Source: an uncultured Pelagibacteraceae bacterium (GTDB lineage: Bacteria > Pseudomonadota > Alphaproteobacteria > Pelagibacterales > Pelagibacteraceae). Taken from it: DNA of 64,000 bases. The notes beneath the pieces are model-generated. The model ran no database searches, was not told the DNA's origin, and saw only the letters and a list, made by a program, of their open reading frames with translations. The stretch covers positions 1 to 64,000 of the forward strand of contig CABXTN010000001.1 in NCBI GenBank assembly GCA_902515185.1, read 5' to 3'. The position numbers were made by a program, and so were the translations under genes. Below, one piece after another: positions 10,770 through 19,902 of this stretch (its first letter is position 1; each line of letters opens with the position of its first letter).

Positions 10770-11882
10770 ATGACATTAAAAAAAATTTCTTTTAATGTTA
10801 ATGCTACTGAACACAATGCTCGAACTGGTACCATCGTAACCCGTAGGGGTGATATTAAAACGCCTGCATTTATGCCAGTAGGTACTCAAGCAACGGTTAA
10901 AGCTACATTTATAGATGATATAGTTGAAACAGGGTCCGATATCATTTTATCCAACACTTATCACTTAATGATTAGACCTGGAGTAGATAGAATTATAGAT
11001 GCGGGCGGGTTACATGAATTCATGAATTGTAAACTACCAATTCTTACAGACTCTGGTGGTTTTCAAGTAATGTCTTTATCTAAACTTGCAAAAATTGATT
11101 TTGAAAAAGGTGCTATTTTTAATTCTCATATTGATGGAAAAAAGTTTATTCTAAGTCCAGAAGAAAGTATTAGAATTCAAAAGGGCTTAAATTCAGATAT
11201 TTTAATGGTTTTAGATGAGTGCCCAAAAAATACTAATGATAAAAAATTAATCGAAAAATCACTCCAATTATCTACTTATTGGGCAAGGCGATCCAAGGAT
11301 GCTTTTGGTTCCAATCCTCACAAAGCTTTATTTGGAATAATTCAAGGTGGATTATTTGATGATTTAAGAATGGAGTCATTAAAACAGTTGGAAAAAATAG
11401 ATTTTGATGGTTATGCTGTTGGAGGTTTGGCTGTAGGAGAGGAGCAAAGTGAAATGTTTAAAGTTTTAGATGGAATAACGAAGTTTATGCCTAAAAATAA
11501 ACCTAGATATTTAATGGGTGTTGGAACACCTTCTGATATTTTAGGTGCCGTTAAACGTGGAATTGACATGTTTGACTGTGTAATGCCGTCTCGATCAGGT
11601 AGAACAGGCTTAGCTTTCACTTGGCAAGGCAGATTAAATATAAGAAATGCAAAGTACCAAAGGGACAATTCTCCATTAGATACAAACTGTAGCAAATTTA
11701 GCCTTAATAAATATTCTAAAAACTATATTAATCATTTATTTAATACTAACGAAATTTTAGCATCAATGCTGCTCACATTACATAATATCAATTTTTACCA
11801 AGAATTAATGCAATCAATAAGAGAGAATATTAAAAAAGGAACTTTTTCTGAGTTCCATGATCAATATATTAATATCTTGTGA
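10770..11882 (+). CDS. tgt: tRNA-guanine transglycosylase
   Basis: This 370-aa TIM-barrel enzyme exchanges guanine-34 for preQ1 in GUN-anticodon tRNAs (queuosine pathway). Substrate-site motifs are present: 'PAFMPVGTQATVKA', 'LTDSGGFQVMSL' with the catalytic Asp, 'GGLAVGE', and a second Asp in 'MFDCVMPSRSGR'. The zinc site is unusual. The family normally has CxCxxC followed by a His, but here the segment is 'DTNCSKFSLNKYSKNYINHL', so only the first Cys and the His remain. It lies 8 bases after the cyclophilin gene, probably in the same operon. Confidence 0.96.
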   Translation: MTLKKISFNVNATEHNARTGTIVTRRGDIKTPAFMPVGTQATVKATFIDDIVETGSDIILSNTYHLMIRPGVDRIIDAGGLHEFMNCKLPILTDSGGFQVMSLSKLAKIDFEKGAIFNSHIDGKKFILSPEESIRIQKGLNSDILMVLDECPKNTNDKKLIEKSLQLSTYWARRSKDAFGSNPHKALFGIIQGGLFDDLRMESLKQLEKIDFDGYAVGGLAVGEEQSEMFKVLDGITKFMPKNKPRYLMGVGTPSDILGAVKRGIDMFDCVMPSRSGRTGLAFTWQGRLNIRNAKYQRDNSPLDTNCSKFSLNKYSKNYINHLFNTNEILASMLLTLHNINFYQELMQSIRENIKKGTFSEFHDQYINIL

Positions 11883-11895
11883 TACTTTTTATTCG

Positions 11896-11923
11896 TTGAT
11901 TATATTTAAAAAAACACTATAAG
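11896..11923 (+). promoter_or_regulatory. Sigma70-type promoter for tRNA-Lys
   Basis: TTGATT (11896-11901) and TATAAG (11918-11923) are separated by 16 bases. The -10 ends ten bases before the mature tRNA 5' end, fitting a very short 5' leader. The elements are visible in the sequence; promoter activity is inferred. Confidence 0.55.
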
Positions 11924-11933
11924 AAATCACTTT

Positions 11934-12009
<76 letters not shown>

Positions 12010-12013
12010 TTAA

Positions 12014-12841
12014 TTATGATATTTTAATTGGTGGATATTCAACTGTAACCTCATTTATCCATCCATTTATATTTTTTATTCTATTTTCAGCAGACGGGTG
12101 TGTACTCATAAATTCTGGTGGAGTTTTACCTTTATTGAATTGTTTTAGTCTCTCCCAAATTTTTGTTGTTTCTCTGATATCATAACCTGATAAAGATGAA
12201 AAAATTAACCCAAGATAATCAGCTTCACTTTCCTGCTTTCTGCTAAACGGATTCATGATACCAAGCTGCGCCAACATTCCAACAGTATCCATGCCTGTAG
12301 TTCGATTTACCTGACTTAATTTTCCTCCAGTTAATATATCTGTAATTTGCACAGTAGTATTTAGAATAACTCCACGGCTCGCTCTTTCAACCGAATGTTT
12401 AGCTACAGCATGAGCAATTTCATGACCCATGATTGCGGCTAGCCCATTTTTATTTTTAGTAGCATCTAAGATTCCACTATAAACTGCTATTTTTCCACCT
12501 GGCATACACCATGCATTTTTAACTTTTTTGTTATCTATTAAAATGTACTCCCATTGAAAATTTGTTGTTGGATCATTAAGATTTGATTTATAAAAATATT
12601 CGCCAATGGAATCTTCCATTTTTTTTCCAATCTCCTTAATATCTCGTATGTTATTACCTGAAGTTATTAATTTTTCCTTTTCTTTAATTTTTTCATATAT
12701 CTGTGATGCCTGAGCATTAAGTTTAGCTTCAGATATTAAACGGAGTTGTTTTCTTTCGGTAATCGGCACAGATGCACATGTATTTAATACTATTCCACAA
12801 CAGCCACAACCTACATATTGTATAAATTTTCTTCTATTCAT
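12014..12841 (-). CDS. M48-family zinc metalloprotease, probable Tat-exported lipoprotein
   Basis: Encodes 275 aa. The N-terminus 'MNRRKFIQYVGCGCCGIVLN' has a twin-arginine pattern (RRKF) followed by a hydrophobic stretch and a lipobox-like 'LNTC'. The catalytic core is 'AAIMGHEIAHAVAKHSVERA' (HExxH), with the third zinc ligand Glu in 'ESEADYLGLIF'. It resembles periplasmic Oma1/LoiP/YcaL-type proteases of envelope quality control. No partner gene is adjacent. The family is certain; the Tat route and lipidation are inferred from the motif. Confidence 0.9.
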   Translation of the reverse strand: MNRRKFIQYVGCGCCGIVLNTCASVPITERKQLRLISEAKLNAQASQIYEKIKEKEKLITSGNNIRDIKEIGKKMEDSIGEYFYKSNLNDPTTNFQWEYILIDNKKVKNAWCMPGGKIAVYSGILDATKNKNGLAAIMGHEIAHAVAKHSVERASRGVILNTTVQITDILTGGKLSQVNRTTGMDTVGMLAQLGIMNPFSRKQESEADYLGLIFSSLSGYDIRETTKIWERLKQFNKGKTPPEFMSTHPSAENRIKNINGWINEVTVEYPPIKIS

Positions 12842-12878
12842 TTTACCTATTTGTTATATTAATATAATTATAAGATTT

Positions 12879-12953
12879 ATGAACTTAAACAATAAAATTT
12901 TGATATTTTTATTCATATTAGCTATATGTTTTGTTGTTTATTCAAGCTATTAG
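12879..12953 (+). CDS. Possible 24-aa hydrophobic small ORF
   Basis: The ORF runs ATG to TAG and encodes 'MNLNNKILIFLFILAICFVV' plus four residues, a single hydrophobic helix. It sits six bases before the DUF502 gene on the same strand. In sequence this A+T-rich, short hydrophobic ORFs arise easily by chance, so this is only a candidate small membrane protein or leader peptide. No ribosome binding site is evident. Confidence 0.25.
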   Translation: MNLNNKILIFLFILAICFVVYSSY

Positions 12954-12959
12954 AATTAT

Positions 12960-13583
12960 ATGAGTGATTTAAAAAAAAAAAGAAAATCTATAACCGCATC
13001 TTTAAGAAATTACTTTTTTACAGGCGTTGTTGTTTTAATACCAATTGGCATAACACTTTATTTAACTAAATTTATTATTCAAATTTCATCTAAAATTATT
13101 CCAGAAGAAATTAACCCAAATAATTATATGCCATTTGCGATACCTGGTCTAGAAATTATCTTGTCAATTATAGTTATAACTATAGTTGGAGGCTTGTCTT
13201 TCTCATTTATTGGAAAAAAAATTCTTCAGCTAATTAATGATTTATTTAAACGTATTCCTATTTTAAGAACAATTTATTCTGCAATAACTCAAATGACTGA
13301 AAGCTTTACATCTAAAGATGACAATAAAAAAAGTGTTGTTCTAGTAGAATATCCAAGAAAAGGAACATGGGCAGTAGGGTTTGCTACAAAAAAAAATGAG
13401 ACAGAAATTTCAAAAAAAACTAATAAAAATTTAATCAATGTATTTTTACCAACAACGCCAAATCCTACAAGTGGCTTTTTACTTATGTTTCCAGAAGATG
13501 AAATAGTTTATTTAGATATGACTTTTGAAGAGGCGTCTAAATTTATAGTTTCCGCAGGAACGTCTGCTCCTAAAGTTAAATAA
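12960..13583 (+). CDS. DUF502 family membrane protein
   Basis: Encodes 207 aa. Two membrane helices (about residues 17-40 and 58-82) follow 'LRNYFFTGVVVLIPIGITLYL', a typical DUF502 opening. The soluble C-terminal part contains 'RIPILRTIYSAITQM', 'SVVLVEYPRKGTWAVGFAT' and 'FLPTTPNPTSGFLLMFPEDE', all DUF502 hallmarks. The family has no settled function. It overlaps the convergent recG gene by 8 bases. Confidence 0.88.
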   Translation: MSDLKKKRKSITASLRNYFFTGVVVLIPIGITLYLTKFIIQISSKIIPEEINPNNYMPFAIPGLEIILSIIVITIVGGLSFSFIGKKILQLINDLFKRIPILRTIYSAITQMTESFTSKDDNKKSVVLVEYPRKGTWAVGFATKKNETEISKKTNKNLINVFLPTTPNPTSGFLLMFPEDEIVYLDMTFEEASKFIVSAGTSAPKVK

Positions 13584-15627
13584 TATCGTTTAAAATATCT
13601 GCTTGATCATAAAGCTTTAAAAGATATTCATACTTAGCGGTGCTTAAATTATTTTGTTCTATATTTTTAATTTCTTTTTCAGCTAAAATAAATAGATCTC
13701 GATTTATTATAGGGTCAGCTAATCTAAAATTCTTAAAACCACTTTGTTTAAAACCAAGAACATCCCCAAAACCACGTAAATTTAGATCTTCTTCTGAAAT
13801 TTTGAACCCATCATTTGTTTGTTTTAAAATTTTAATTCTTTTCTTTGCATTCTCACTTAAATTTGATTTAAAAATTAAAATGCAAGTACCTTGCTTATTT
13901 CCTCTTCCAACTCTACCTCTTAGTTGATGAAGTTGGGATAATCCAAATTTATTTGCATTTTCTATGATTACTAAATTTGCATTTGGAAAGTCAATTCCAA
14001 CTTCAATAACCGTTGTGGAAACTAAAATTTTATATTTTTGCTTTAAAAAATTATTTAAAATATTTTCTTTTTTTATATCATCAAGTTTACCGTGTAAAAG
14101 CTGTACATCATTTGGAAAAATTTTTTTTAAAAAGTCATATTTTTCTACAGCTGAAGTTTGGTCAACTTTTTTTGACTCTTCTATTAATGGGCAAACCCAA
14201 AAAATTTGGTTGTTTAATTTAATTTGTTTTTGAACAAATTTAATTACATCGGAAATTTTTTCTTCTGCTTTACTGTATGTTATGATTGGCAATCTGTTCT
14301 TTGGCTTCTCTGTTATTAATGAAATATCCATATCGCCATAAACTGACATTATAAGTGTTCTTGGTATTGGTGTTGCTGACATTAGCAAAATGTCACAATT
14401 TTTACCTCCTTTATCAGAAAGTTTTTTTCTTTGCTTTACACCGAATTTATGTTGCTCATCTATAACTATGTAACCCAACTTTTTAAACTTGATTTTTTTT
14501 TGAAATAAAGCGTGAGTACCAAATACAATATTATCATTATTTTCACTTAACAAATTTAAAATTATCTTTTTGTCTTTTAATGCAGTATTACCAGTTAGTA
14601 GGTAAATTTTAATATCTTTTGGATAAATTTTTTTTGCTAAAGTATAATGTTGCCGAGCTAAAATTTCAGTTGGTGCCATAAAACAAACTTGATAGCCGGA
14701 CTCAATAACATTTATAGCTGACATTAAAGCTACTATAGTCTTTCCGCTACCAACGTCACCTTGTAGCAGCCTAAACATTTTTTCTTTTTTTTTTAGGTCA
14801 TCGTTTATATCTATAAGAGCTTTATTTTGATCGTTAGTTAAATCAAAATTAACATTATTAATAATTTGTTTTTCGTATTTTTGATTAAAAATTTTTTTTT
14901 CTTTTTTTATTTTTTTAATTTTTCTTCTTATTTCAGAAGATATTAGCATCGAGGAAAAGACTTCATCGTATGCAAGTCGTCTATAAAAATCTCTTTCGGA
15001 TTTGCCTATATTTACAGGATCATGTAATTTTAAAACAGATTCTCTCCAACTAATATTATTAAAATTTTTTAATATATTATTACTATGCCATTCCTCTAGA
15101 TTTGGAATATTTTTTAAAACTTCCTCAATTATTTTATTGTAAACTTTATTAGATAATCCTTCAGATAGATTATATTTATTGTGTTTTTTTAAAATTAATG
15201 TGTCATCGGTTGATACAAATGAAGGGTTAGTTATTTGATATGTATTTTTGTAGTAGCTAATTTTGCCACTAATAGTGGTTATATTATTTAATGGCAATAT
15301 CTTTCTAATATACCCTTCATAACTATTAAAAAATATACATTCAATATTACCACTGTCATCTGAACAAAATACTTTATTTGGTAAATTTCTTTTTCTAGGA
15401 AAATTGTATTTTAAAACTTTTACCTTTATTGTTTGTAATTTTCCAATATGTAAATCTTTAATTTTATTCACTTTAGATCTGTCGTCGAAAGAGTAGGGAA
15501 GCCTCCACAGTAAATCTAGTACACTAAATATTTTTTTTTTATTTAGTATATTAAGAGTTTTTTTTCCAACACCTCTTATGTCAGATAATTCTTTTGTTAA
15601 ATAGTTAAAATTATTAATATTAAACAT
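13576..15627 (-). CDS. recG: ATP-dependent DNA helicase RecG
   Basis: This 683-aa superfamily 2 helicase remodels stalled forks and Holliday junctions. An N-terminal wedge/OB domain comes first ('LSDIRGVGKKTLNIL', 'VKVLKYNFPRKRNLPNK'). Then Walker A 'LLQGDVGSGKTIVALMS' near residue 290, motif II 'VIDEQHKFGVKQR', motif III 'LLMSATPIPRTL', and C-terminal 'VSTTVIEVGIDFPNA' and 'HQLRGRVGRGNKQG'. Length and order match the family. It is divergent from the SdhE-like gene with a 25-base gap. Confidence 0.97.
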   Translation of the reverse strand: MFNINNFNYLTKELSDIRGVGKKTLNILNKKKIFSVLDLLWRLPYSFDDRSKVNKIKDLHIGKLQTIKVKVLKYNFPRKRNLPNKVFCSDDSGNIECIFFNSYEGYIRKILPLNNITTISGKISYYKNTYQITNPSFVSTDDTLILKKHNKYNLSEGLSNKVYNKIIEEVLKNIPNLEEWHSNNILKNFNNISWRESVLKLHDPVNIGKSERDFYRRLAYDEVFSSMLISSEIRRKIKKIKKEKKIFNQKYEKQIINNVNFDLTNDQNKALIDINDDLKKKEKMFRLLQGDVGSGKTIVALMSAINVIESGYQVCFMAPTEILARQHYTLAKKIYPKDIKIYLLTGNTALKDKKIILNLLSENNDNIVFGTHALFQKKIKFKKLGYIVIDEQHKFGVKQRKKLSDKGGKNCDILLMSATPIPRTLIMSVYGDMDISLITEKPKNRLPIITYSKAEEKISDVIKFVQKQIKLNNQIFWVCPLIEESKKVDQTSAVEKYDFLKKIFPNDVQLLHGKLDDIKKENILNNFLKQKYKILVSTTVIEVGIDFPNANLVIIENANKFGLSQLHQLRGRVGRGNKQGTCILIFKSNLSENAKKRIKILKQTNDGFKISEEDLNLRGFGDVLGFKQSGFKNFRLADPIINRDLFILAEKEIKNIEQNNLSTAKYEYLLKLYDQADILNDII

Positions 15628-15652
15628 TAAATAATATTATATATTAGCCTTT

Positions 15653-15910
15653 ATGAAAAATAACATACCAGATTTAAAAAAAAAAATTATTTATCGTGCT
15701 AATTATAGAGGTACAAAGGAAATGGATATTTTATTAAGTTCTTTTGTTAATAAAATAGTCAATAATCTAGATGAAAAAGATCTTACAGACTTACTAAAAC
15801 TTTTAGAGCAAGACGATGAAACGTTGTACAAATATAATCAAAAATTACTAGAACCGGAATCCTTTGCCAATAACGAAATTTTTAAAATGTTTAAGGAACA
15901 CAAAATATAA
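15653..15910 (+). CDS. sdhE: SdhE/Sdh5-type succinate dehydrogenase assembly factor
   Basis: At 85 aa this is typical for the SdhE/YgfY (DUF339) family. The signature reads 'IIYRANYRGTKEMDILLSSF', containing the conserved RGxxE-type motif, followed by a helix bundle ('LLKLLEQDDETLYKY'). Members promote covalent FAD attachment to SdhA. The stop is four bases before the convergent tRNA-Ser gene. Pairing next to recG is, as I recall, common in alphaproteobacteria. Confidence 0.88.
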   Translation: MKNNIPDLKKKIIYRANYRGTKEMDILLSSFVNKIVNNLDEKDLTDLLKLLEQDDETLYKYNQKLLEPESFANNEIFKMFKEHKI

Positions 15911-15914
15911 TTTG

Positions 15915-16004
15915 TGGCGGAGAGACTGGGATTCGAACCCAGGAAAGAGTTGCCCCTTTGCCGGTTTTCAAGACCGGTGCTTTCAACCGCTCAGCCATCT
16001 CTCC
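15915..16004 (-). tRNA. tRNA-Ser (anticodon UGA)
   Basis: This 90-nt class II tRNA is read from the reverse strand. The acceptor GGAGAGA pairs with TCTCTCC, the anticodon loop is CTTGAAA (UGA), the long variable arm includes 'CAAAGGGGCAACTCTTT', the T arm has GGTTCGAATCC, discriminator G, and CCA is encoded. Confidence 0.97.
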
Positions 16005-16110
16005 ATGAACACTTTTTTATAAGTATAATTTTAAATTTCAACTTAATAATTAAGAAACTTCCTAAAGACAGCTTTCTAGGATATAAAAAAAATAACAATG
16101 ATAAATTAAC

Positions 16111-16131
16111 CTTATTTTTTAAAAAAATAAG
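16111..16131. repeat. 10-bp inverted repeat immediately before the rarD-like start codon
   Basis: CTTATTTTTT and AAAAAATAAG are perfect complements separated by a single A, ending directly at the ATG of the next gene. If transcribed, it would hide any ribosome binding site. Another short hairpin (CCTAAAG-acag-CTTT-c-TAGG, about 16062-16081) lies upstream. It could be a terminator, a translation-limiting hairpin, or a chance A/T palindrome. Confidence 0.35.
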
Positions 16132-17019
16132 ATGATTTTTATGAAACAATCTCAATTTAAGGATGGAATATTTTACGCAACAGCCGGTTCTTTATGGTGG
16201 GGCCTATTGGGTACTATTTTTTTTAAATATATTTCATCAATAGGAGCTTTAGAAGTTACATTTCATAGATTAATTTGGACGTGCATAATACTTTTGATTT
16301 CCACTTTTTTCTTTAAAAAATTTAAAATATTTAAAAAAATTATTAGTCAAAAAAAAAAATTATTTATATTATTCGTGTGTGGTATTTTAATTTTTTTAAA
16401 TTGGGGTACATGGATATATGCTATATCTATAAATAAAATAATTGATGCAAGTTATGGTTATTTTATATTCCCTATAGTAAACATTTTTCTTGGATATTTT
16501 TTTTTAAAAGAAAAACTTAACTTTAAAAGAAAACTTTCAATTTTTATAGTCATTATATCATCTGTATATTTACTATTTAATTTTGACACATTTCCAACAG
16601 TTGGTTTTCTAGTAGCTTTTTTCTGGAGTTTTTATAATTTACTTCGAAAAAAAATTAACGTCGATACTGATATTGGATTGTTAATAGAGAGCCTTTTTAT
16701 TTTACCCATAGCTTTGGCTGGTTGCTATTTAATTTATATGAATGGTTATAATGATTTTAATTTTAACCAAACTAATAATATCATCTTATTGATTCTTGCT
16801 GGAGCCATGACAGTAATTCCACTATTTTTGTTTATCAAGGGACTGGAAAAAACCACAATGGCCACATCTGGGTTAATTTTTTTTTTAACTCCTACAAGTC
16901 AGTTTTTATTAGGTTTTTTTTATTATAATGAGCCATTTTCTTATAATAAGTTTATAAGTTTTATTTTAATATGGATTGCTGTATTTATTTATTTAAAAGA
17001 TCTTTATGAACATAATTAG
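16132..17019 (+). CDS. RarD-like EamA/DMT-superfamily permease
   Basis: This 295-aa protein has ten predicted membrane helices and a RarD-type opening, 'GIFYATAGSLWWGLLGTIFF'. The typical EamA segments 'NWGTWIYAISINKIIDASYGYF' and 'ATSGLIFFLTPTSQFLLGFF' follow. RarD relatives are inner-membrane drug or metabolite permeases with unsettled substrates. The ORF-track ATG (16132) abuts a hairpin; the ATG at 16141 ('MKQSQFKDG') is an equally good start. The 3' end overlaps the transglycosylase gene by 14 bases. Confidence 0.88.
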   Translation: MIFMKQSQFKDGIFYATAGSLWWGLLGTIFFKYISSIGALEVTFHRLIWTCIILLISTFFFKKFKIFKKIISQKKKLFILFVCGILIFLNWGTWIYAISINKIIDASYGYFIFPIVNIFLGYFFLKEKLNFKRKLSIFIVIISSVYLLFNFDTFPTVGFLVAFFWSFYNLLRKKINVDTDIGLLIESLFILPIALAGCYLIYMNGYNDFNFNQTNNIILLILAGAMTVIPLFLFIKGLEKTTMATSGLIFFLTPTSQFLLGFFYYNEPFSYNKFISFILIWIAVFIYLKDLYEHN

Positions 17020-18004
17020 ATTATTTCTATTCCTTCTTGTTTTATCAATTCAAAATATCTCACAAGCTGAAGAAAATGATTTCAATGATTGGATAATAAC
17101 TTTTAAAAAATATTCATTAGATAAGGGAATATCAGAAAAAACTTTTGATGCGGTAATGAAAGAGGCTAAATTTTTACCTAAAGTTATTGAATATGATAGA
17201 TACCAACCTGAATTTTATGAAGATACAAATACGTATGTTTCTAAAAGAACAAACGCTAAAAAAATTAAATCAGGTATTTCTTTGTATCAAATAAACAGCA
17301 AATTAATAAATAAAGTTGAGAAAGAATTTAATGTAGAAAAAGAATTATTGTTAGCATTAATGGGTATTGAAACTAATTATGGAACATATGTAGGCAAGAT
17401 GGATATAATATCATCTCTTTCTACACTTAGTTTTGATAAAAGAAGAAGCGATTTTTTTACAAATGAATTAATTACAATTTTAAAACTAGTAGATAACAAT
17501 ATTATTGATTACAGAGTCCTTTATGGTTCATGGGCAGGTGCTTTTGGCTTTTTTCAATTTATGCCGTCTACAATCGATAATTATGCCATAGATTATAACA
17601 ATGATAATAAAATTGAATTAAAAACCAACGAAGATTCTTTTGCTTCTGCTGCAAATTATTTAAAAAAGATTGGTTGGAAAGAAAATCAACCATGTTTTTT
17701 AAAAGTAGAATTAAATAAAAATATACCAGATAAATATCTTAATACATCAGCGCAGAAATTAAAAAATAAAAAAAAATTAAAGTTTTTTAAAAAATACATA
17801 AAAAATTACAATTCATTGATTAATAACGAAGATTTACAAGTTTCAGTTATAACACCAGATTTTGAAATTGTAGAGAATCCCAACAAACTAAATCCTGCTT
17901 ATATAGTTTTTGAAAATTATGAGAAAATTTTAAAATGGAATAGATCATTAAGATTTGGTTTAGCCGTTTGTACTTTAAAGGAGAAATTAAAAAATGAAAT
18001 TTAA
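17006..18004 (+). CDS. Lytic murein transglycosylase, MltB-like
   Basis: Encodes 332 aa with a cleavable signal peptide (residues 1-21, ending 'ISQAEE'). The SLT_2 catalytic domain has 'LLALMGIETNYGTYVGKMD' (catalytic Glu in GIETNYG) and 'YGSWAGAFGFFQFMPSTIDN'. It cleaves the glycan strand of peptidoglycan to 1,6-anhydro ends in the periplasm. It overlaps its neighbours on both sides and leads a cell-wall trio with the RlpA-like and carboxypeptidase genes. No C-terminal peptidoglycan-binding domain is seen. Confidence 0.92.
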   Translation: MNIIRLFLFLLVLSIQNISQAEENDFNDWIITFKKYSLDKGISEKTFDAVMKEAKFLPKVIEYDRYQPEFYEDTNTYVSKRTNAKKIKSGISLYQINSKLINKVEKEFNVEKELLLALMGIETNYGTYVGKMDIISSLSTLSFDKRRSDFFTNELITILKLVDNNIIDYRVLYGSWAGAFGFFQFMPSTIDNYAIDYNNDNKIELKTNEDSFASAANYLKKIGWKENQPCFLKVELNKNIPDKYLNTSAQKLKNKKKLKFFKKYIKNYNSLINNEDLQVSVITPDFEIVENPNKLNPAYIVFENYEKILKWNRSLRFGLAVCTLKEKLKNEI

Positions 18005-18752
18005 TTTTTATTTAATCTTATTCACTTTTTTTTTATTTTCATGTGTAAGTACGAATTATCCAAAGATGTCAAAAAAGCATGTCTTACAAGAAAAATTTTC
18101 AAATTCTGGTTTTGCTTTAGTTTATAACGACTCTCTCTATAAAAATAACGTAGTAAATAAAAAATTAAACAATAGAGATCTGCTAGTTTTTCAAAGAAAT
18201 TTAAAAAAGGGAACTTCGGTTAAAATTACTAATCCACTAAATAATAATACTGTAATAGGAAAAGTAGGAAAAAATTCAATATATCCCAACTTTAATAACT
18301 CCGTAATATCAATTAGGATTGCAGAAGAATTAGAATTAGATACAAGAGAACCATACGTTATAATTGAACAAATTATAGATAATGCATTATTTGTTGCAAA
18401 AAAAGCAAAGACCTATGATCAAGAAAAACAAGTAGCCAATAAAGCACCTGTCGAAACTATAAGTGTAAACGACCTTAATAAAGAGGAAGTCAAAGAAGTT
18501 AAAAATAAAGTTAAGAAGAAGTTTAGCTATAATATTAAAATAGCAGATTTTTATTTTGAAAAAACTGCTATAAAAATGGTTGATAGAATCTTGAATGAAA
18601 CAAATATCAAATTTGCTAAAATAGATAATATTGAAAAAAATAAGTTTAGAGTGTATTTAGGTCCTTATTCAAATTTAAAAGCATTACAAAAAGCTTATAA
18701 TAGTGTAGAAAATTTAGAATTTGAAAATATAGAAATAATTAAAAATGATTAA
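17994..18752 (+). CDS. RlpA-like lipoprotein with SPOR domain
   Basis: Encodes 252 aa. The signal sequence ends in the lipobox-like 'FLFSC' (Cys17). A double-psi beta-barrel region follows with 'GTSVKITNPLNNNTVIGKVG' and 'ISIRIAEELELDTREPYVII', then a charged linker and a C-terminal SPOR domain (about residues 180-250, 'FRVYLGPYSNLKALQKAY') that binds denuded glycan at septa. RlpA family members are septal lytic transglycosylases or ring proteins. Catalytic residues are not clear to me here, so enzyme activity is unproven. Confidence 0.82.
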   Translation: MKFNFYLILFTFFLFSCVSTNYPKMSKKHVLQEKFSNSGFALVYNDSLYKNNVVNKKLNNRDLLVFQRNLKKGTSVKITNPLNNNTVIGKVGKNSIYPNFNNSVISIRIAEELELDTREPYVIIEQIIDNALFVAKKAKTYDQEKQVANKAPVETISVNDLNKEEVKEVKNKVKKKFSYNIKIADFYFEKTAIKMVDRILNETNIKFAKIDNIEKNKFRVYLGPYSNLKALQKAYNSVENLEFENIEIIKND

Positions 18753-19902
18753 AATATTTAAACACACTTTTTTATTTTTATGTCTAGTTTTTTTATTCGC
18801 TTCAAAAACATTTAGCTTTGACATAAAAGCCAGATCAGGAATATTACAAGATTTTTACAGTGGTGAAATTTTATTTGAAAAGGATCCTGATAGTGAAATC
18901 TATCCGGCTTCAATGACAAAGATTATGACTTCTATAATTGCTTTTGAATTGTTAAAAAATGGTGAATTAAGTTTAGATGATACATTTACTGTTTCAGAGA
19001 AAGCTTGGAAACTTTCTACTGCTGGATACTCATCAATGTTTATTATGGTTGGGGACGATGTTTCTGTAGAAGATTTATTAAAAGGTATTATAGTTGCTTC
19101 AGGCAATGACGCCTGTATAGCATTAGCTGAAGGTATTGCAGGTACAGAAGAACAATTTGCTATTTTAATGACGGAAAAGGCAAAAGAAATTGGTATGGAT
19201 AATACAAATTTCTCGAACTCATCAGGGATTAACGATCCTTACAATTATTCTACTGTTAAAGATATTTTGATAATGTCAAATTACTTAATTAAAAATTTTC
19301 CTGATTATTATACATATTTTAGTGAAAAAGATTTTACATGGGATAGAACTGGAGGTGACCCAATATCTCAAGGAAATAGAAATCCACTTCTGTATAAAAA
19401 TATAGGAGCGGATGGTATTAAAACAGGTTATCTTGCTGTTGAAAAATATTCTTTAGCATCATCAATTAAAAAGAACGAAAGAAGGTTGGTTGCTGTAGCT
19501 ACTGGTTTTAATACAAAAAATGACAGATCAAGAGAGTCGATAAAGTTACTGACTTGGGGTTTAACAAATTTTGATTTGGTTCAAATAGCTAAAAAGAAAG
19601 AAGTTTTAGCAGACCTAGATGTTTGGTTAGGTAAAGATAAAACTGTAAGTGTTTATTCTGATGAAGATATATACAAAACGATTAAGAAGGCGCGTAAAAA
19701 AAAACTTAACGTTTTTATAGAGTATAACGGACCAATTGAAGCTCCAATTTTAATTGATCAAGATCTAGGATATTTGAATGTTTACTTTAATGATGAATTA
19801 CTTAGTAAACATAAAGTCTATGCTTCAAAAAACGTAAAAAAAGTAAATTTATTTTCAAGGATTCTTATGTCAATTAACTATTTGATATGGGGTGATGTCT
19901 AA
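18745..19902 (+). CDS. D-alanyl-D-alanine carboxypeptidase (penicillin-binding protein 5/6 family)
   Basis: Encodes 385 aa with an N-terminal signal peptide (residues 1-24). All three serine-transferase motifs are present: SMTK at residues 56-59, 'SGND' (SxN), and 'KTGYL' (KTG). A C-terminal beta domain and a terminal amphipathic/hydrophobic segment ('LFSRILMSINYLIW') probably anchor it to the membrane. It trims the terminal D-Ala of the peptidoglycan stem peptide. It overlaps rlpA by 8 bases and tmk by 8. Confidence 0.95.
   Translation: MIKIFKHTFLFLCLVFLFASKTFSFDIKARSGILQDFYSGEILFEKDPDSEIYPASMTKIMTSIIAFELLKNGELSLDDTFTVSEKAWKLSTAGYSSMFIMVGDDVSVEDLLKGIIVASGNDACIALAEGIAGTEEQFAILMTEKAKEIGMDNTNFSNSSGINDPYNYSTVKDILIMSNYLIKNFPDYYTYFSEKDFTWDRTGGDPISQGNRNPLLYKNIGADGIKTGYLAVEKYSLASSIKKNERRLVAVATGFNTKNDRSRESIKLLTWGLTNFDLVQIAKKKEVLADLDVWLGKDKTVSVYSDEDIYKTIKKARKKKLNVFIEYNGPIEAPILIDQDLGYLNVYFNDELLSKHKVYASKNVKKVNLFSRILMSINYLIWGDV

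Noticed and set aside
15914-16135. Track ORF 'MAERLGFEPRKELPLCRFSR' (73 aa)
   Set aside because: It is a translation of the antisense of tRNA-Ser, a well-known false annotation.
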